Source: Emydura subglobosa
Taxonomy: Eukaryota; Chordata; Testudines; Chelidae
NCBI GenBank assembly: GCA_007922225.1
Contig: ML679960.1
Location: forward strand, 3,176,032-3,240,031
DNA: 64,000 nt
Direction: 5' to 3'
Position 1 is the stretch's first letter; every line of letters starts with the position of its first letter. Below are positions 25,377-39,445 of the stretch, in pieces. The notes beneath the pieces are model-generated. The model was given only the letters and a program-made list of their open reading frames with translations. It was not told where the DNA came from and did no database searches. A program made the translations under genes and the position numbers.

Positions 25377-25743
25377 TAAATCATGCAGGCTTAATCTCTC
25401 CACTATCACTTAAAGCTTCCTTTTCCTCTCAACTGTCATCACAAAAATCTTTAGCAGCAGCCTCACCCTGGATTGCTGTAAGCCCATTCTCTTCAGGCTC
25501 CATCTGAAGCCCACAACACACAATTTGCTCAATATTCTATTCTATCTTTTCTGACACTAAGACCAGTCAGACACTCCTAAGGTGTCTGTACTGGCACCCT
25601 AACACTAACAAAACAAATATAAGGTACTCATATTAACCCTCATTCCCTGCCACAGCCTTCCATACCACCGCTCTTGTTGCCTTTTGTCCTTCCATGCCCT
25701 CTTTGCACAGCCAAAGCTGCTATCCTTCATGTCAACCTCTTCT

Positions 25744-26131
25744 AACTTAACAAAGAGAAGGTTATAAGGAGTGACATGAGCTCAGTTTATAAGTATCTAC
25801 ATGAGGAACTAAATTTGAATAATGGGCTCTTCAGTCTAGCAGACAAAAACACAGCAAGATCCAATGGTTGGCATTGAAAATAGACAAATTCAGACTGGAA
25901 ATAAGGCATAATTTATTAACACGGAGGGTGATTAACCATTGTGACAGTTTACCAAGGGCTATGGAGGATTCTACATTATTGGCAATTATTAAAAGAAAGA
26001 TTGGATGTTTTTCTGAAATTTGTCCTCTAGTTCAAACAGGAATTAGTTCAGGGAAGTTCTATGACCTGTGTTATCTAGACTATCCTCCTATATGAACACA
26101 GTGGTTCCTTCTGGCCTTAGAATTGATGAAT
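25744..26131 (+). mobile_element. CR1 LINE 3' end, 5'-truncated
   Basis: The end of the CR1 reverse-transcriptase ORF and the 3' UTR are recognisable. 'aacaaagagaaggttataagg' and 'tataagtatctacatgagg' precede 'gacaaattcagactggaaat', 'aaggcataattta' and 'gtgattaaccattg'. The tail 'cacagtggttccttctggcc' ends the copy. It is the turtle-type CR1 tail, with several indels, so it is inactive. Confidence 0.85.
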
Positions 26132-26263
26132 GTCCTTACAGCTGTATTTACCCCATTTTTAAATGGAACTTCCTCTTTACGAGCTAATCCTGTAGTGTGT
26201 TAGCAGATGAACCTAACTCCCATGACTCTCTATAGATGAACCAAAGTCCCAGACTAAATCTTT

Positions 26264-26715
26264 GTGTGTTGTCAAACAATGGATTGTGTGTGTCCTTTTG
26301 CTTTGATCTGTTGATCCTTAGAAAACATGTCCAGATGTGCAGGAAACCAAGAAATGGAATAATTATTGTTACAGATTTCTTCTGTGATTGATGAGGTAAT
26401 GACTTGCTGAACAGATTTCTTTCACTTATCGATTATGTAAACTGAGATTTCACAAAAGGAACATCAACAGGTAGACTATGAGAATAAAAAAGAGACAAAG
26501 ACATTCCATAAACAAGTTTAGTATATAAGGGGCTGAATTTCTAAAAGAAAGGTGGAAAAGAGAGATGCAGAGCTGCTCCCTGGATTGCTGCTGTATTAAC
26601 CGTTACCTTTCGGTATTATGCTGATAAAACTTTGACTGATCGTATTTGATTAATAAAATTGAGTTTGGTTACCTGACCTCTTATTACTAATAGAACTGAA
26701 CCTTTACCCTAACAA
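26264..26715 (+). mobile_element. candidate solo LTR
   Basis: TATATAAG lies at 26522-26529 and AATAAA at 26652-26657, about 130 bp apart. The block starts near 'tgtgtgttgtcaaac' and ends near 'accctaaca', giving TG...CA termini about 450 bp apart. This is the usual LTR plan. I could not find a convincing target-site duplication, and there is no internal retroviral gene next to it. Confidence 0.45.
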
Positions 26716-26729
26716 ATGTCTCCCCCCTC

Positions 26730-28118
26730 TCTCCTCTTTTATGTCCTTTCCCAGAACTCACCCTTATCTGCCCTAAAGTCACACACACTCACCTCAAAAG
26801 GGAATGTATATTCATATTATCTTCACTTTCATTATCCTCTTCCTAGCCCTTCCATCCCAGTGTTGTCATCTCTTCCTGTTATTCTTTTCTTAATTTAGCA
26901 TGTTAGGTGCCTGGAACTAAGAAACGTCATTTTCTGTGTTGTAAAGCAGCATGCATGTCTGTTGAAGGATATAAGTAATAAATCATCGAAATCATATTCT
27001 TAAATTTTCTAACAGATGTGTGATATTAAAACTGGTGCTGTCTAATTTCTGGGAAGTATATGTGCTCTGGGCAGCAACAAAGAGATAAAGGCAACCAGCC
27101 AGGATCTTCTTGCCAAGATAAGTGCTGTGCCTCAGCTAAGCTTCATTGTCCATCAAAGTGCGCTGGGGGCCTGAAGCTGCTTGTGAACTGCTCTCCTCCT
27201 TTAGACGATAGCACCTCAGCTGGAAAATCAATGTTATGAATGGCTGTAGGAGCAGTAGAGCAGGGGCAGCCAGTGCTGATGGGATCTCATTTCTTGTGTG
27301 GTTTAAAGCACACCAGCAGGATACAGTTGCCAACATTAAGACTGTGTCTACAACTGTGTTTTTGTAATACTCTCAAGTGACCCATTTTCAACAAAGATGA
27401 TTGCGTTGTGTCTTCTCAATAGCATTTTTCAAGTTACCCTTTGTCTGACACTTGTACATGTGTCCACCACACGTCCTCTAGTGGCAGAATATAGTGTAAT
27501 TTCCCTGCACAAGGTGCAGGTGGAATTTGATGGGAAGGGATGCGCCACCAGCACTGTGCAAATCTCTTCTCCATGATGGCTCACAGTACACCACTGTGCA
27601 GAAGACAGGGTTGAGTGGGGGTGGCAGGAAAGAGGCAAAAGTGGAAGGAGTGAGGAAGGCGCCAGATCTGAATCCTTGTAAGCTATCTCTCTGCCCTAGT
27701 AAAGTGGTTGTATTAGGACTGGGGTGGCTGCTGCAGTTTGGGACTGGATTGATGACCCTGGAACTAATTGGATTGATGGGAACTGGGCTGAGGATTTGGG
27801 TGTTAAAGTCACATTACTGAGGTGTCTGGAAGAACAAAGTTAAAGTCAGAGTCGTGAATCAGCAGTTTGATATTCAAGAATGATATGATTATATCGCCAC
27901 ATCACACAGCAGCACGCTTACTCACATTTTAACTCTAACAATTAAAAAACCTGACAGAGGCTAAGACCAAAACAATGTTATATAGAAGTGTTTGCTTGTG
28001 ATACTGCCAGTTGAAATTGCAAAAATCATTCTTCCACGCTGATGACAAAGTACCATGCAAAATATAAAGCGTGTAATGCAAATCAATCCTACAGTGTAAG
28101 CCATCTACAGCTAATAGG
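26730..28118. other. intergenic, nothing recognised
   Basis: No ORF or repeat I can name. The ORF at 27527-27820 (+, 97 codons) overlaps one on the other strand and shows no domain. Confidence 0.45.
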
Positions 28119-28360
28119 GAGGTGGCATAGTCTAGTAGTGACTAGGGAACTGGATTAGGCCTGGATTTTATCCCTAGCTTTGCCACTGACCTGCTATGTG
28201 ACCTTGAGCAAATCACTTCCCCTCTGTTTCCCTTCACACCCTTTTTCTTGTCTATTTAGATTAAGTCCTTTGGTACATGGACTGTCTCTTACTATGTGTT
28301 TATACAGTGTCTAGCGCAACGGAGCCTCTAGGCACTACCATCATACCAATAATAATAATA
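28119..28360 (+). mobile_element. tRNA-derived/MIR-like SINE
   Basis: It reads in the expected order: a tRNA-like head ('ggtggcatagtctagtagtg', then 'ctggattaggcctgg'), the central 'gccactgacctgctatgtga', 'ccttgagcaaatcacttccc' core, and a tail 'gtctagcgcaacggagcctc', 'taggcactacc', ending in an ATA/AAT-rich stretch. It is a full-length-looking copy on the + strand. Confidence 0.75.
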
Positions 28361-29540
28361 TGTCACTATATTCAACAACATATATAAAATTGTATTACAG
28401 CCACAGGCGAAGTACTGGATATTGCATTTACTGCACCTGAAAAATGTCTCAGGAAGAAAAGAGTCTGAATCCTGGGGAAGCATTTCAATTAATGAAAACA
28501 CGGCGTGCAATAACTTAGTAATGCCACATACTGCTCAATCAGGCTCTCATTTCCATGCTTTTAACATTGGGAATCATCAGGGACAAGGTCTAATCCACAT
28601 GAAACACAGAAACCAACTCTGCACTCAAGTTTTTGTGGTCTGTCTTTTTGTGGGGATCATATGAGCTGTCCACCAACGGAACATCAACATTATTAGTTCA
28701 CACACTACTGAAACCTGATATTGCTATGAATACCTACTTATCGTACAATAGCTGCCACTATTGGATTCAACCGTGTGTGTAAAATAGTCATCAACAGCTT
28801 CCCTTTTCATTGATTTTTAATGTTTCAGGGATGGGCAGTAATTGGTCTATTAACAATAAAGTCTCCATGCTTTGGGCAGTGATGGCTGGGGCTGAAGCTA
28901 GAAATGACTTTTAACTGTGACAGAAATCAACATATGTGGATGTACGGGTATCCAAATATGAAAGCTTTAAACCAGCTCCAAATGTATTTCTGAATTTTTA
29001 AAATGGTTTTATATGGGTAAAGTTATACCATTTATTCAAATTAGACTGTAGTTGGAGCTAAGTATACAAATAAAATAGGTTATGATATTACACATTACCA
29101 GAAAAGGGTTGTTTTGATTTTTTTTAAAATAAATAAATATACAGAAGCATTAACGTTTATAATAGGTAGCAGACTTTTGACAGAAGCCACAGAAAATCTG
29201 TTAGTGAAAGAAATAAAAAAAAAGTAAGCCGTAAACATCCAACTCAAATAAAAATCCAGCCATGAAAATATTTAAAGGACACCTGAATCAACACCAAAAG
29301 TTGAACGTTACTCAAGAGCCACTATTATAAATCTGAAATGATTCATCTGCTCACTATCCATCCATATCTCACGCTATGCCAACTCCAAGGGAGAACACCG
29401 CTGTGACATCACTACACACCTACCAATTAACTCCAGGGTGGGGGAAATGTCCAGGCACCTGGGGATGTCTGTTTCAGGGCAGCTTCACCTTTTTTGGGGG
29501 GGGGGGGGGTATGTCTCTGCTCCCTTTGCATGCCCCCACC
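28361..29540. other. upstream flank of PTCHD1, nothing recognised
   Basis: AT-rich sequence up to the CpG island border. It includes a 14-base G run at 29496-29509. I see no TATA-box promoter or transposon end that I could defend. Confidence 0.5.
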
Positions 29541-30145
29541 CTGCCACTATTGCAAATCCAGACGGGAATGCGATGCCCTGCTCCGATTTGCACATTCCTT
29601 CGGCTGCGCATCTCCTTCCCCGCCATCACCCCTGCTCCTCCTCGCCATCCCCACACCCAGCCTCCTCACGCCTCCCGATCAGCTGCTCAGCTCGCCCTCA
29701 CGCAGCCCCCCCGCCCCCCTTGCCTGGTGCCGGGTCGCCTCGCCACACAGCGTGTGGGGCGGGCAGGGACGTTTTGCTGCAGCTCAGGGCAGAGGGCAGG
29801 GGAAAGGCAGCAGGCAGCTTCCGCGGGGGCTTCACCGGGGGAATGGGCATGTGCAGAGCGGCCACACGCGGGGCACACATGCCCATTAAGGCCGCGTGAG
29901 GCCGGGCGGATCGTGCAGCTGTTCCGCCCCCCCGGGCAAGCTGCGCACCCCGAGAGAGCGCGGCGGAGCCGGAGCCAGACGGGGAGGGAGACCCACGCTC
30001 GCTCGCACACCCGCGGCCAGACAGGGCGGGCTGGAGGAATCGCCCAGACGCTTCCGGTGGCGGCTGCTGCTGCCGGAGCAAGACGCGGCTGCTCCCTGCC
30101 TGCGCCGGCCGAGCCAAGCCAAGCCAAGCGACCGCGTGGGCCCCC

Positions 30146-30277
30146 ATGAAATACACCAAACTGTATCTCTGCGCTGCTGATCCCGCCGCCGCCGCCGCCG
30201 CCGCCATGGGACCCGCGTCCGCCTGCGTGGGGCCGAGCCCCCCCAGCGCGCCGCTCGGAGGCTGTCTGGCGAGGTGA
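30146..30277 (+). other. upstream ORF in CpG island, 43 codons
   Basis: An ATG at 30146 opens a frame that runs through (GCC)7 (encoding seven Ala) into a second in-frame ATG at 30206 in near-ideal Kozak context (gccgccATGG), and stops at 30275-30277. A consensus splice donor (GAG|GTGAGG) overlaps the stop, with its GT at 30274-30275. Whether it is transcribed is unknown. If it lies in the PTCHD1 leader it would be a uORF likely to dampen translation. It has no homology that I recognise. Confidence 0.3.
30185..30205. repeat. (GCC)7 trinucleotide repeat
   Basis: Seven uninterrupted GCC units directly precede an ATG in the presumed leader or promoter region. GC-rich trinucleotide repeats of this kind in 5' UTRs are prone to length change. 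Confidence 0.9.
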
Positions 30278-30677
30278 GGGGCTGGAAACTTTCCGGCGCG
30301 CGTAGGTGGAGGTGCCGGTGCAACGCCCGGCTTCCCTCCTTCCCGGAGAGCCCCCCGGCTGGGTTGCTGATTGGCGGCGGGTCCCTGCTGGGCGGCGCCG
30401 TCACGGGGCTGGCATGAAGCGGTAGCATCAGGTCCTCGGCTCGCCCAGGGGGAGATTCCGCCGCCTCTGCTTTGCCGCCGATCCGCTGGGACTCCCAGCC
30501 CAGCCCAGTCCCGCCCCAGCCCAGCCCGCCAGCCCCCGCCGGCCGGCCCCCGGCAATGCTGTGAAAATGCAACCGAGCCGCCCCCGGGGCCGCCTGCAGC
30601 AGCCGGGACATTAGGCGCCGTGGCCGAAGATGGGGGTTGAGGAGGCACCGCGACGAGCCGGCTGGGCTGAGCCCCGC

Positions 30678-30705
30678 GGACGGACGGACGGACTGACTGA
30701 CTGAT
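30678..30705. repeat. (GGAC)4(TGAC)2 tetranucleotide microsatellite
   Basis: Four GGAC units are followed by two TGAC units and a terminal TGAT, inside the CpG island. It is short and perfect within each block. Confidence 0.85.
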
Positions 30706-30984
30706 CGTTTTCTGGGGCGGGGGGGGGAGGCACCATCTGAACAACTTGTGGCGAGCAGCAAGGAAGGAGCCCGGCCCTGCACTCCAGCCCGCTTTGCCAT
30801 CTCCAGTTCCTCCCACGCTGCTCTGCGATTCCTTTGGAAGCGGCGATTCCCTGCCTACCAGCCGCCTGGAAAACAAAAAACAGAAAGAAAAAAAAAAATC
30901 CCAGCCGTGCTTGCATGTGCGGCTCCGCGCGGATCCACCAGAGAAGCAGCCGCAGCTCTGCCTGCCCCCACCGCAAAGGATCTG

Positions 30985-31014
30985 GCGCGCGCGCGTGTGT
31001 GTGTGTGTGTGTGT
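30985..31014. repeat. (GC)5(GT)10 dinucleotide repeat
   Basis: Alternating purine-pyrimidine tract of five GC then ten GT units, about 580 bp upstream of the PTCHD1 start codon. It has Z-DNA potential. It is followed by a G run and by a short (GTT)n tract at 31030-31047. Confidence 0.9.
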
Positions 31015-31373
31015 GCTGGGGGGGGGTAGGTTTGTTGTTGTTGTTGCTCTTGCAAGCACGCCTCTCCTCGCTGCTACATGAGGGGGAGCGGGCGCTCCCC
31101 TCTGCTCGGTGCCTGCTGGGGCTTGGCGATTAGTCAGCAATCCGCGGCGAGCCCCCTCCCCAGCGAACTCCGCGGCGGGCCGGCAGCAGCCGGGGGGGCG
31201 CAGACTCTCGCCCTCTCCCTTCCGCCCCTTCGCCGCCCCGCGCTCCTCGCCCCCCTCGGGTGCATTCTCCCCGGAGCGGGCTGGCTGGCCGGCGGTTCGC
31301 AAGTCAGACAATGAGGTGCTGGGCAACTCCTCTCGGGCACAGCCGCGTTACAGGAGGAGGAGACGCGCCTTAG

Positions 31374-31994
<621 letters not shown>

Positions 31995-34900
31995 TAATAT
32001 CTCTCTGGGTCCCACCCCTCTTCTTCGATCCAACCTTCCCCACCCTCCCAATCTGTGTTATAACTCAGAGACTGTTGAGACACTGTCCAGATACACAGTT
32101 ATGCCTGCTGGTGTATGCTCTGCCTTTCACAGACACTGTGTGTCTTGTGGACACAGCTACTAAATCATATCCCTGCAACAGTTGGGATGACTACTACTCA
32201 TTTTAAAGGAGATCAGAAATCTCCCTTATTTGGCTGAAATAACCCAGGTGAAGTTGTGCATTTCTGTGAATAAGGAGATGAGGGTACTTTGTTAAAGAAT
32301 TCTTCCAGTACTCTTTATTATTCTTAGAGTCATGCCTGTGAGTTAAGATAACTTCAAAACCAGTTATTGAATTCTGAGCTAAGTTAACAGATGTGCCAAA
32401 CTGCTTAGAAGGGTTTGGGGGAGTGCCCTATATGGATTGCCAGGTATGGAGTGCCTGTGACTTTTGGGTACAGAATAGCACCTTGAAATCTCCACTTCAC
32501 TGTTCTTGGAACCAAATTGATTCTCACTGGTAGTATTTTCCTCTCCACTCACCCTCACAAACCTATCTTTTAAGAAAAAACAGCGTGATTGTAAATTTGA
32601 GGCATTGTACAGTTTGTGATGTACAGGATCAAGTCATTTCAGGTTGCATCTTGTCATATCATTTATGTTGCATGGAATATGTACTCTGATGTAATGTGAG
32701 ATTTCACAATACCCTATAGCCTAACATGTCATAAATATGAATTTCTTTAAGTTCATCATCTGACCTATACTGCAATAGCTTTGAGTAGGTTTTTTGGAAG
32801 GAGGGAAAGGAAGATAGATGTAAAAATTGGGCAGCAAGAGGGTTGAGTTCCAGAAAGAAAAAAGAATCTCTGGAACATTTAGAAATATTAGAGGTGTGGC
32901 TCTCAGAATCTACACACCTTTAGCATTAAACTGTGGGACTTCATGTTCACATTGTTCCCCTGTAGAAAGTATACAGACTGTCAACACTTTTCTATTTTCT
33001 GAATGTCAAACCATCAAAACATCCAAAAGATAATGTTAATGTTGTAAGCAGTAGTGAGTGTCTCTCCTAAAATGAGAAAATAAGTAAAAAAAAAAATATT
33101 CTAACACAATTCTGGGAGATTTCACTCTTTTCACTAAACTAAATGTGTTTCAGTGGATTTATTTTTTCTTATTTCCACGACAGCCACGTCCAGTAGTCTT
33201 GCACTGATCCACCCAAGTATTTAATCTTTTTCCTTTCTGTTGTTGACATATAGACAAACAGCAATCAGCAAATAGATTTAATGAACGTAGTCTCTGTAAG
33301 TCTAGTAACGTTTGTAATGGTAAATAAGAAAACTCCAGAGAAGACAAATTTCATTCCTTCATTTTCCAATCTTTCTGAACTGCATTTGCATCCAGTACGT
33401 GCATATTCATTCAGTCACAGATTAAAAATTATAATGGATTTTTTTCCATGTAGTCCTATCTCTAGAGATCTGTAGTTTAATCAATAGAATAGTGACACAC
33501 AAATAATTGTTACTCTGAATCTTTTCACGAGCAAACTTCTGTATTAGATTTATCATATCAGTGAGAAAGCTATAAAGTTCTGTCAGTTTTAAATGCTGCC
33601 TCTTTTTATATAGATGGAATTTGCCCACAACATGATTATTTTTCATTTACTGAGATCAAGGTTAACCACATTATTGTCATTTGACTTGGTTTACTTATCG
33701 TTAAACTGACACCATCAAGCGTATAAAATACATTTTTTACAGAAAATAAAAAATACGTTGGTTCTAATTATTTGTCTGTTTGTGGACAAACCCAGGCATA
33801 GATAGCAGCCTAGATAGAACCTGTAGATGGCTCAGGAGATTGGTTATGAGTAGTGGATCTAAACAAATCAAAATAAGGGGGTGGGGGGCTCCAGCCCGCT
33901 CTGTTATGTTGGTGATGCGGCATTACATCATTTTGTGGTGACAGGACGCAGCAAGTGCAAGAGAATGAGAACTATCTTTAGGTTTCTATGCTGCACCCAT
34001 CACCACTACATAGGAGCACCTAAAGAAACAAGAGCATAAATGTATCTAGGGGGAGTTCATGTCTCCAGGCCAGCCCAAAGCCATCCAAACAAAGTACTGT
34101 GGGTGCATGTGTGTGTGGTGGCGAGGTGCTCATTCCATCCGTTTTTATAAGCGCTGCCATGTAGACATGATCAGATCATGTTGCATGTTAGAAGATTAAG
34201 ACATTTCAAAGGGAGAATTTGATAAATCATTTTGCATTGTTTATTTGTCTTTCCTTCTGTAGAGGAGGGGAAGTTAGCCTAGGGACAGGTCTTGCTGTAG
34301 AAGAGACAGATAGAACCTTTCAGGCTGGGACACCTTCTCTTCTCACATCATATGCTGCCGCTGCTGCTCTTGCTACTGGCTGGAATACTGGTAGTCACAG
34401 AAAATCCTGCCAGGCACCAGCTTCTTCTGCTGAGTCTCCTCCAGATTCCCCTACCTGCTCCGTCTTTGCCTCACCAGCCAATAAGAAGGGGGAGAGCCTT
34501 GGGGAGCATGTGCTCCCCCATTCACAGAAGAAGAAGCGGGGAGCTCTCCCCCTGCTTTTAGCAGAAAGATAAGTGTGCTCCCACACAGTCGTCCTGGTAA
34601 TGATATAAAGAATTTGTCTGATTGGAATCAGAAGAAGGTGGATAGCGCTAATAGTTACCATCTAATGGCTTTTTGGTGGCCTATCTAAAATGGTTTGGTG
34701 CTCTGAGTCCAATACCCAGTGGACAAATGTCTGCATCAGGGAAGAGGGGAGGGAGAAACTATCTTCACAACAGGCACTGAAGGCCACCTTCTTGGCAGTC
34801 TGGGAAGTGAGATATGAAACAGAATAGAAAAGAGACTGAGGCACCCTGTCACTGGATCAGTTCAGACAGTGCTGCCAAACCTAGAGACCCAGCCCACTCA

Positions 34901-36599
34901 CCCCTCTAAATGGGCATGTTGAGTGTTAGTGTGGTGTTGCTGCTTACGCCTCAGAACCAAGGACTGCTGAATAGACAAGCTGCTACACATTGACTAGTAG
35001 TTCTGTGATGGTAACTAGTGCACTCTAGGGAATCAGGACATCTCACCCTGTATTACAGCCTGGCTTCACAATGCGGATTACCCTTTTCCTATTTAAGAGG
35101 AAGCCTCCATCCACTGTTCCCTAACTCCCTCCACAAACACACAAACCAGCTTTAAACATTTGCCTCCCAGAAATGGCATAGAAATTACAAAGTAGCAACA
35201 AAATAGCTTGACAGGCCTGCGACATTTATGAAATGCCTCTGCCCTCTCATGTCACACTGAGATAGAGACGTAATGGTTGGGCAGCATAGGAATTTTATAC
35301 TTCCATTGCTATGCCATTCCTGTCTGATATTTAAATACAGGACACTGGCATCCCGTATTGTCATTCCAGACCCTTTTTTCTCTCAAAAATTCACTATATT
35401 GTGAGAAGGAGAGAGAAATATAATAAAAATATAACCAAAGAAGTTGTTTTAACATCTGCAGCTCAACACGGAACTGCAAGAAGAAAAAATTATTTGGACA
35501 TTTGATTCAAGTAATCATCCAAAAGTTCAGATCTTATGCAAAGCTTATCCCATTCTCTTTAGTGTAGAAATGAAGATGAAAATACTGCAAGAGCTTCTTC
35601 TATTTTAGTAGGGTATTGCCACTTTGCAGAGGAAGCCAGAAAAACTAAGGGACACAGAATGTGCAAAAACACTAGTCACTTTTTTTTTTTAAACCCTCAA
35701 AAAATGTTTGATTCAGGTTCAGCTGGAGTTTGATGTCAATGTCTGGGTCTTTTGTTTGAACCTCTTTGTTTAAACCTTTGCTCGACCCTAGTCACAGTGA
35801 GCCCACTGTACTATAGAACTGCACAGTCATTTTAAATTAATATTTTTCTACTCTAAATCTTATTATATTTATAACAAACACTATAAGAATATTTGTGTTA
35901 AATTTAAAGTTGCTTAAAGCTCAAGTAAGAGAGTAATAAACCCTAACCTGCCTTGTAGCAAAAAGAAATGCAGCAAAAAGGATAGAGATGTGGTGAGTTT
36001 CTAAGGAGAAGTATATTAATCTCACATTTTCAGCAGTAATGTTTATTTACTGCTTCTTTTATTTAGTCCACCATAGTTAGAGACAGATATTTAAGTAAAT
36101 ATCTAGATATATATGGAGGTAAAAATTGGGATAAAATATTTATTTCTGAAATTCACAGCTCCTAATTACTAATAAACAGGTTAGTTGCAGGATTTTTGTA
36201 CCACTGTACCCACCCATTGTTATTTGATTGTTGTTTCTACAATGGGTTGGGGTTTTTTAAATAATTATTTAAGCCTGTAAATATCTACATCTGCATATCA
36301 TAGTTACTATTTTCTAAGATTTCCTCATTCATATTCTGGATGGATAATTTCTACAGATGGTGAAACTCATGGGGAAAATAATTCCGTTACGCTCCAATGT
36401 TGGTGTTATCTATAATCATTATCTTATAGATATACCGCACATATAGGACATCATTTTCTAAAGTCATCGGGAGCTGCTGGTTGCTCAGCACTTCTGAAAA
36501 TTAGGCTTCCTAGGATTTTGGAGCGTAATTTTAGGTATCCATTTTTGACATCTTGGCCACCTCTCAGCTATTGTTAGTTACTAGTAAAGTTATTTTACT

Positions 36600-36623
36600 A
36601 ACACACACACTCACACACACACA
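36600..36623. repeat. (AC)n microsatellite
   Basis: AC repeat with a single TC interruption, inside PTCHD1 intron 1. Confidence 0.85.
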
Positions 36624-39445
36624 AATGTACAGGAAATATAGCTATGTGACACTCTGCGTGGATGTGACTATAGCAAATTATTTTGCTTAAAAGTTGGAAA
36701 ACAGTTCTAACCATGGAAAACTGTGTAGTGAATTGAAAATGAAGGACCAAATCATGCCTTTAGAAAAAGGATGCAGGAAGAGGGAAAGAACCCTAAATGT
36801 ATGAGAAAAGTATATGAAAGCAGTGGAAGTGCAAGGCAGTTGTCATAGCAGTACAATGCCACGGGGTTAAAATGTGCCTTCTTCAAAAACAGAGTGGAAC
36901 TAAGATATGCAGGTCAGATCTGGGCATAGCCAAGTAAGAAAGAAAAATACATAGGAACAATGGTGCAACAATAGCATGGAAATACATGTGCAGAAATATC
37001 AATATCAGCATTAACTTACAGTGACTTCTGTGTGTGAGATGATTGAAGCTCTCAGGAGCAGGTCTGGCTGCACCAGAAACCATAAAGTTACCTGCTGCCT
37101 TTGATTCACAAACACTTCTAATTTACTCCCACACGTGTGTGCCCCAGTATTATCTCCTTCTGCCACCACTTAATAATAGCTCCTCCAGCTACTCTGCCTT
37201 AAAGAGGTTCCCTCTGAACTTCTCCTTTGGCCCGTTTGATGATCTTCAACAACAGCCACTATCCCCTCCATGGGATGGCAAACTTCATGGCACAACCTCA
37301 AAAGCATAATGCCTCAGGAGCACACATGGCTTCAAAGGCACAGAACTTTGAGTAACGCTTCTCTTCCAGGGGAGGGGATGACACGGATCAAAGTCTGAAT
37401 TAAAATGTAGGACTTTACAGCTTGTGACAGACTCCTTTCTCAAACAGAGAGAGACTTTTATTTGGGACACTTGCACTGTGGGAGCCCTGTATAAAGGCGC
37501 GTACCAAGTTGCCAGCCTACCTTAATAATGGCTCAAGATTTAGAAGAAAAAACTGGGGGGGGAGTAAGGGGAGCTAAATCATCCCATCAGAGCATTAAAA
37601 CTACAGCATTTTATCTTGGCTGCAACAGGGTCTGAAACAGGGTAGCCAAACTGGAACGTGTTTAGCTCAGTGTCATACACGTTCACATTGAATGGTCATG
37701 ACATTGGTTGAAATGAAGACCATACTGGGTACAGTCCTTTGATTATAAAAGAAAATTATGCATAGCAGTCTCCTTGGATATGAAACCACTAGGAAAATGG
37801 ATGGAAATATGTATACTAGAAATGCACACATTCCTACTACCACTCAATTCTTAATGTGAATAACAGCTCTTACATAATTGTGTGTGTATTTTGGAAATTG
37901 TTGAAGGATTTTAATTACATTGAAAATTGTTTGGTAGTTTGGGACAAATATAAATCTGTTTTCCTCCCCCCTCCCTCAGCCCTACAACCTCAGTTTTTGT
38001 GCAAATTACAAATACTCTTGGTGAAAACATGACTTCCTCAATTAATTGCAATGTCTCTTTCAGAGACTTTACATTCTGAGTGAATATATATTTTAAAAAA
38101 GCCCAATATCGCATAGTTTTTCTCTATGGCATATTCTCAAGTTACAGGTGAGTGACCTCGTAGTCTTTAATGTTTCCTTATGAGCTGTTACAGTCTGTTG
38201 GTTTCATCCATCTGCTGTGTATGCAGATTACAAAGGTATGCAAGAACTTCTTGTGCAAGCCACTACTTTCCATCACACTGGTGTACACTGTTACTCTGGA
38301 GACACGAAAGTGAGGTTGAGAGCAGAATCCGTCCCATTATGAAATATTTATGGCACAATTACCCATCCTTTCCCTCACCCTCTAGGTGTGCATGCGTTTA
38401 TCTTTCAGAACCCTTATTTAAAACATTGCTAAGATTCAGGGCTCATTTCTGTTCATATTTATACAATATGCAAGGTATTTCCCCCTGTAAATTAAGAGAG
38501 CGGTGTAGATTTATTCCCTCACTTAATTCAGATGGATTCATTCCTCTTTACTGGGATAATCTCCTGAAAATATTCAACCAAAAAGCACTATGCAAAAATA
38601 GGTGGAGATTATAGAAAAACAGAAAAAATTAATAGTCGCATAGAGGTTTTTTCCCCTTTTTCCTTTCCATTGCCACAAGTTACCTGTAAAGATAACATCA
38701 AAAACCAAACAAAGACAACTTCAACTAAAAATGAAACCATAGACTTAAGTAGTAATGCCAGCCTCAAGCATTCAAAAAAACCATGAGATTGTTAACAATA
38801 GTACATTTTGGGTTCTTTATTTGCCTTCTGGTTTTTAAGCTTTTCTCCACAGCCCTGAAGGTATAATTTTTATTCTGTTTTTTTTTTTTAATGAAAGCTG
38901 AGATTCTCAAATAACCACATGACTTCAGGAGCTGGGGCTTTAAGAGAAACATCAAGCACTGTGAGAATCACAATAAAATCACAAGAGTTGGGAACACTAT
39001 AAGGCCATCTCCAGTTCTGACCATCAGACACCCGTTGATACGGACCTCTACACACTAAACAAAAAAACAAATTATATTTGTGATATGACATCACAAAGAT
39101 CAGACTCCTAATGAAATATATCTCTATTTTTGTCAAATTCCTTGTGTTATAGGAAGAAAATATATTCATCTAGCTAATTTTATCTAGTTATCTACCATAT
39201 GTCAAGTGACACAGCATAATTCAGTGTGGTGCCATGTATTGTCACCCCATACAACATTACATGTTATACTTTGAAAACAAAACCAAACAAACACACACAC
39301 ATATTTGAAACCCATAGGTGGTCAGAAAGCTGCAAGCAGTGTGCGAATCAGATAAAGTTCAGTTCACTCATTACCACTATCCAAATTATGCCTGGCTAGT
39401 TATACACATGCTTAGTATTAACAACGGATTGTTGCTATTCATTTT

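Noticed and set aside
29376..30149. 257-codon + strand ORF at the CpG island edge
   Set aside because: It runs through a G homopolymer and island sequence, its composition is Pro/Ala/Arg-rich, and there is no homology or conserved start context that I can see.
29698..31326. 542-codon ORF on the minus strand through the CpG island
   Set aside because: GC-rich DNA has few stops. The translation is low-complexity Ala/Pro/Gly/Arg with runs from microsatellites, overlaps similarly long ORFs in other frames, and shows no domain.
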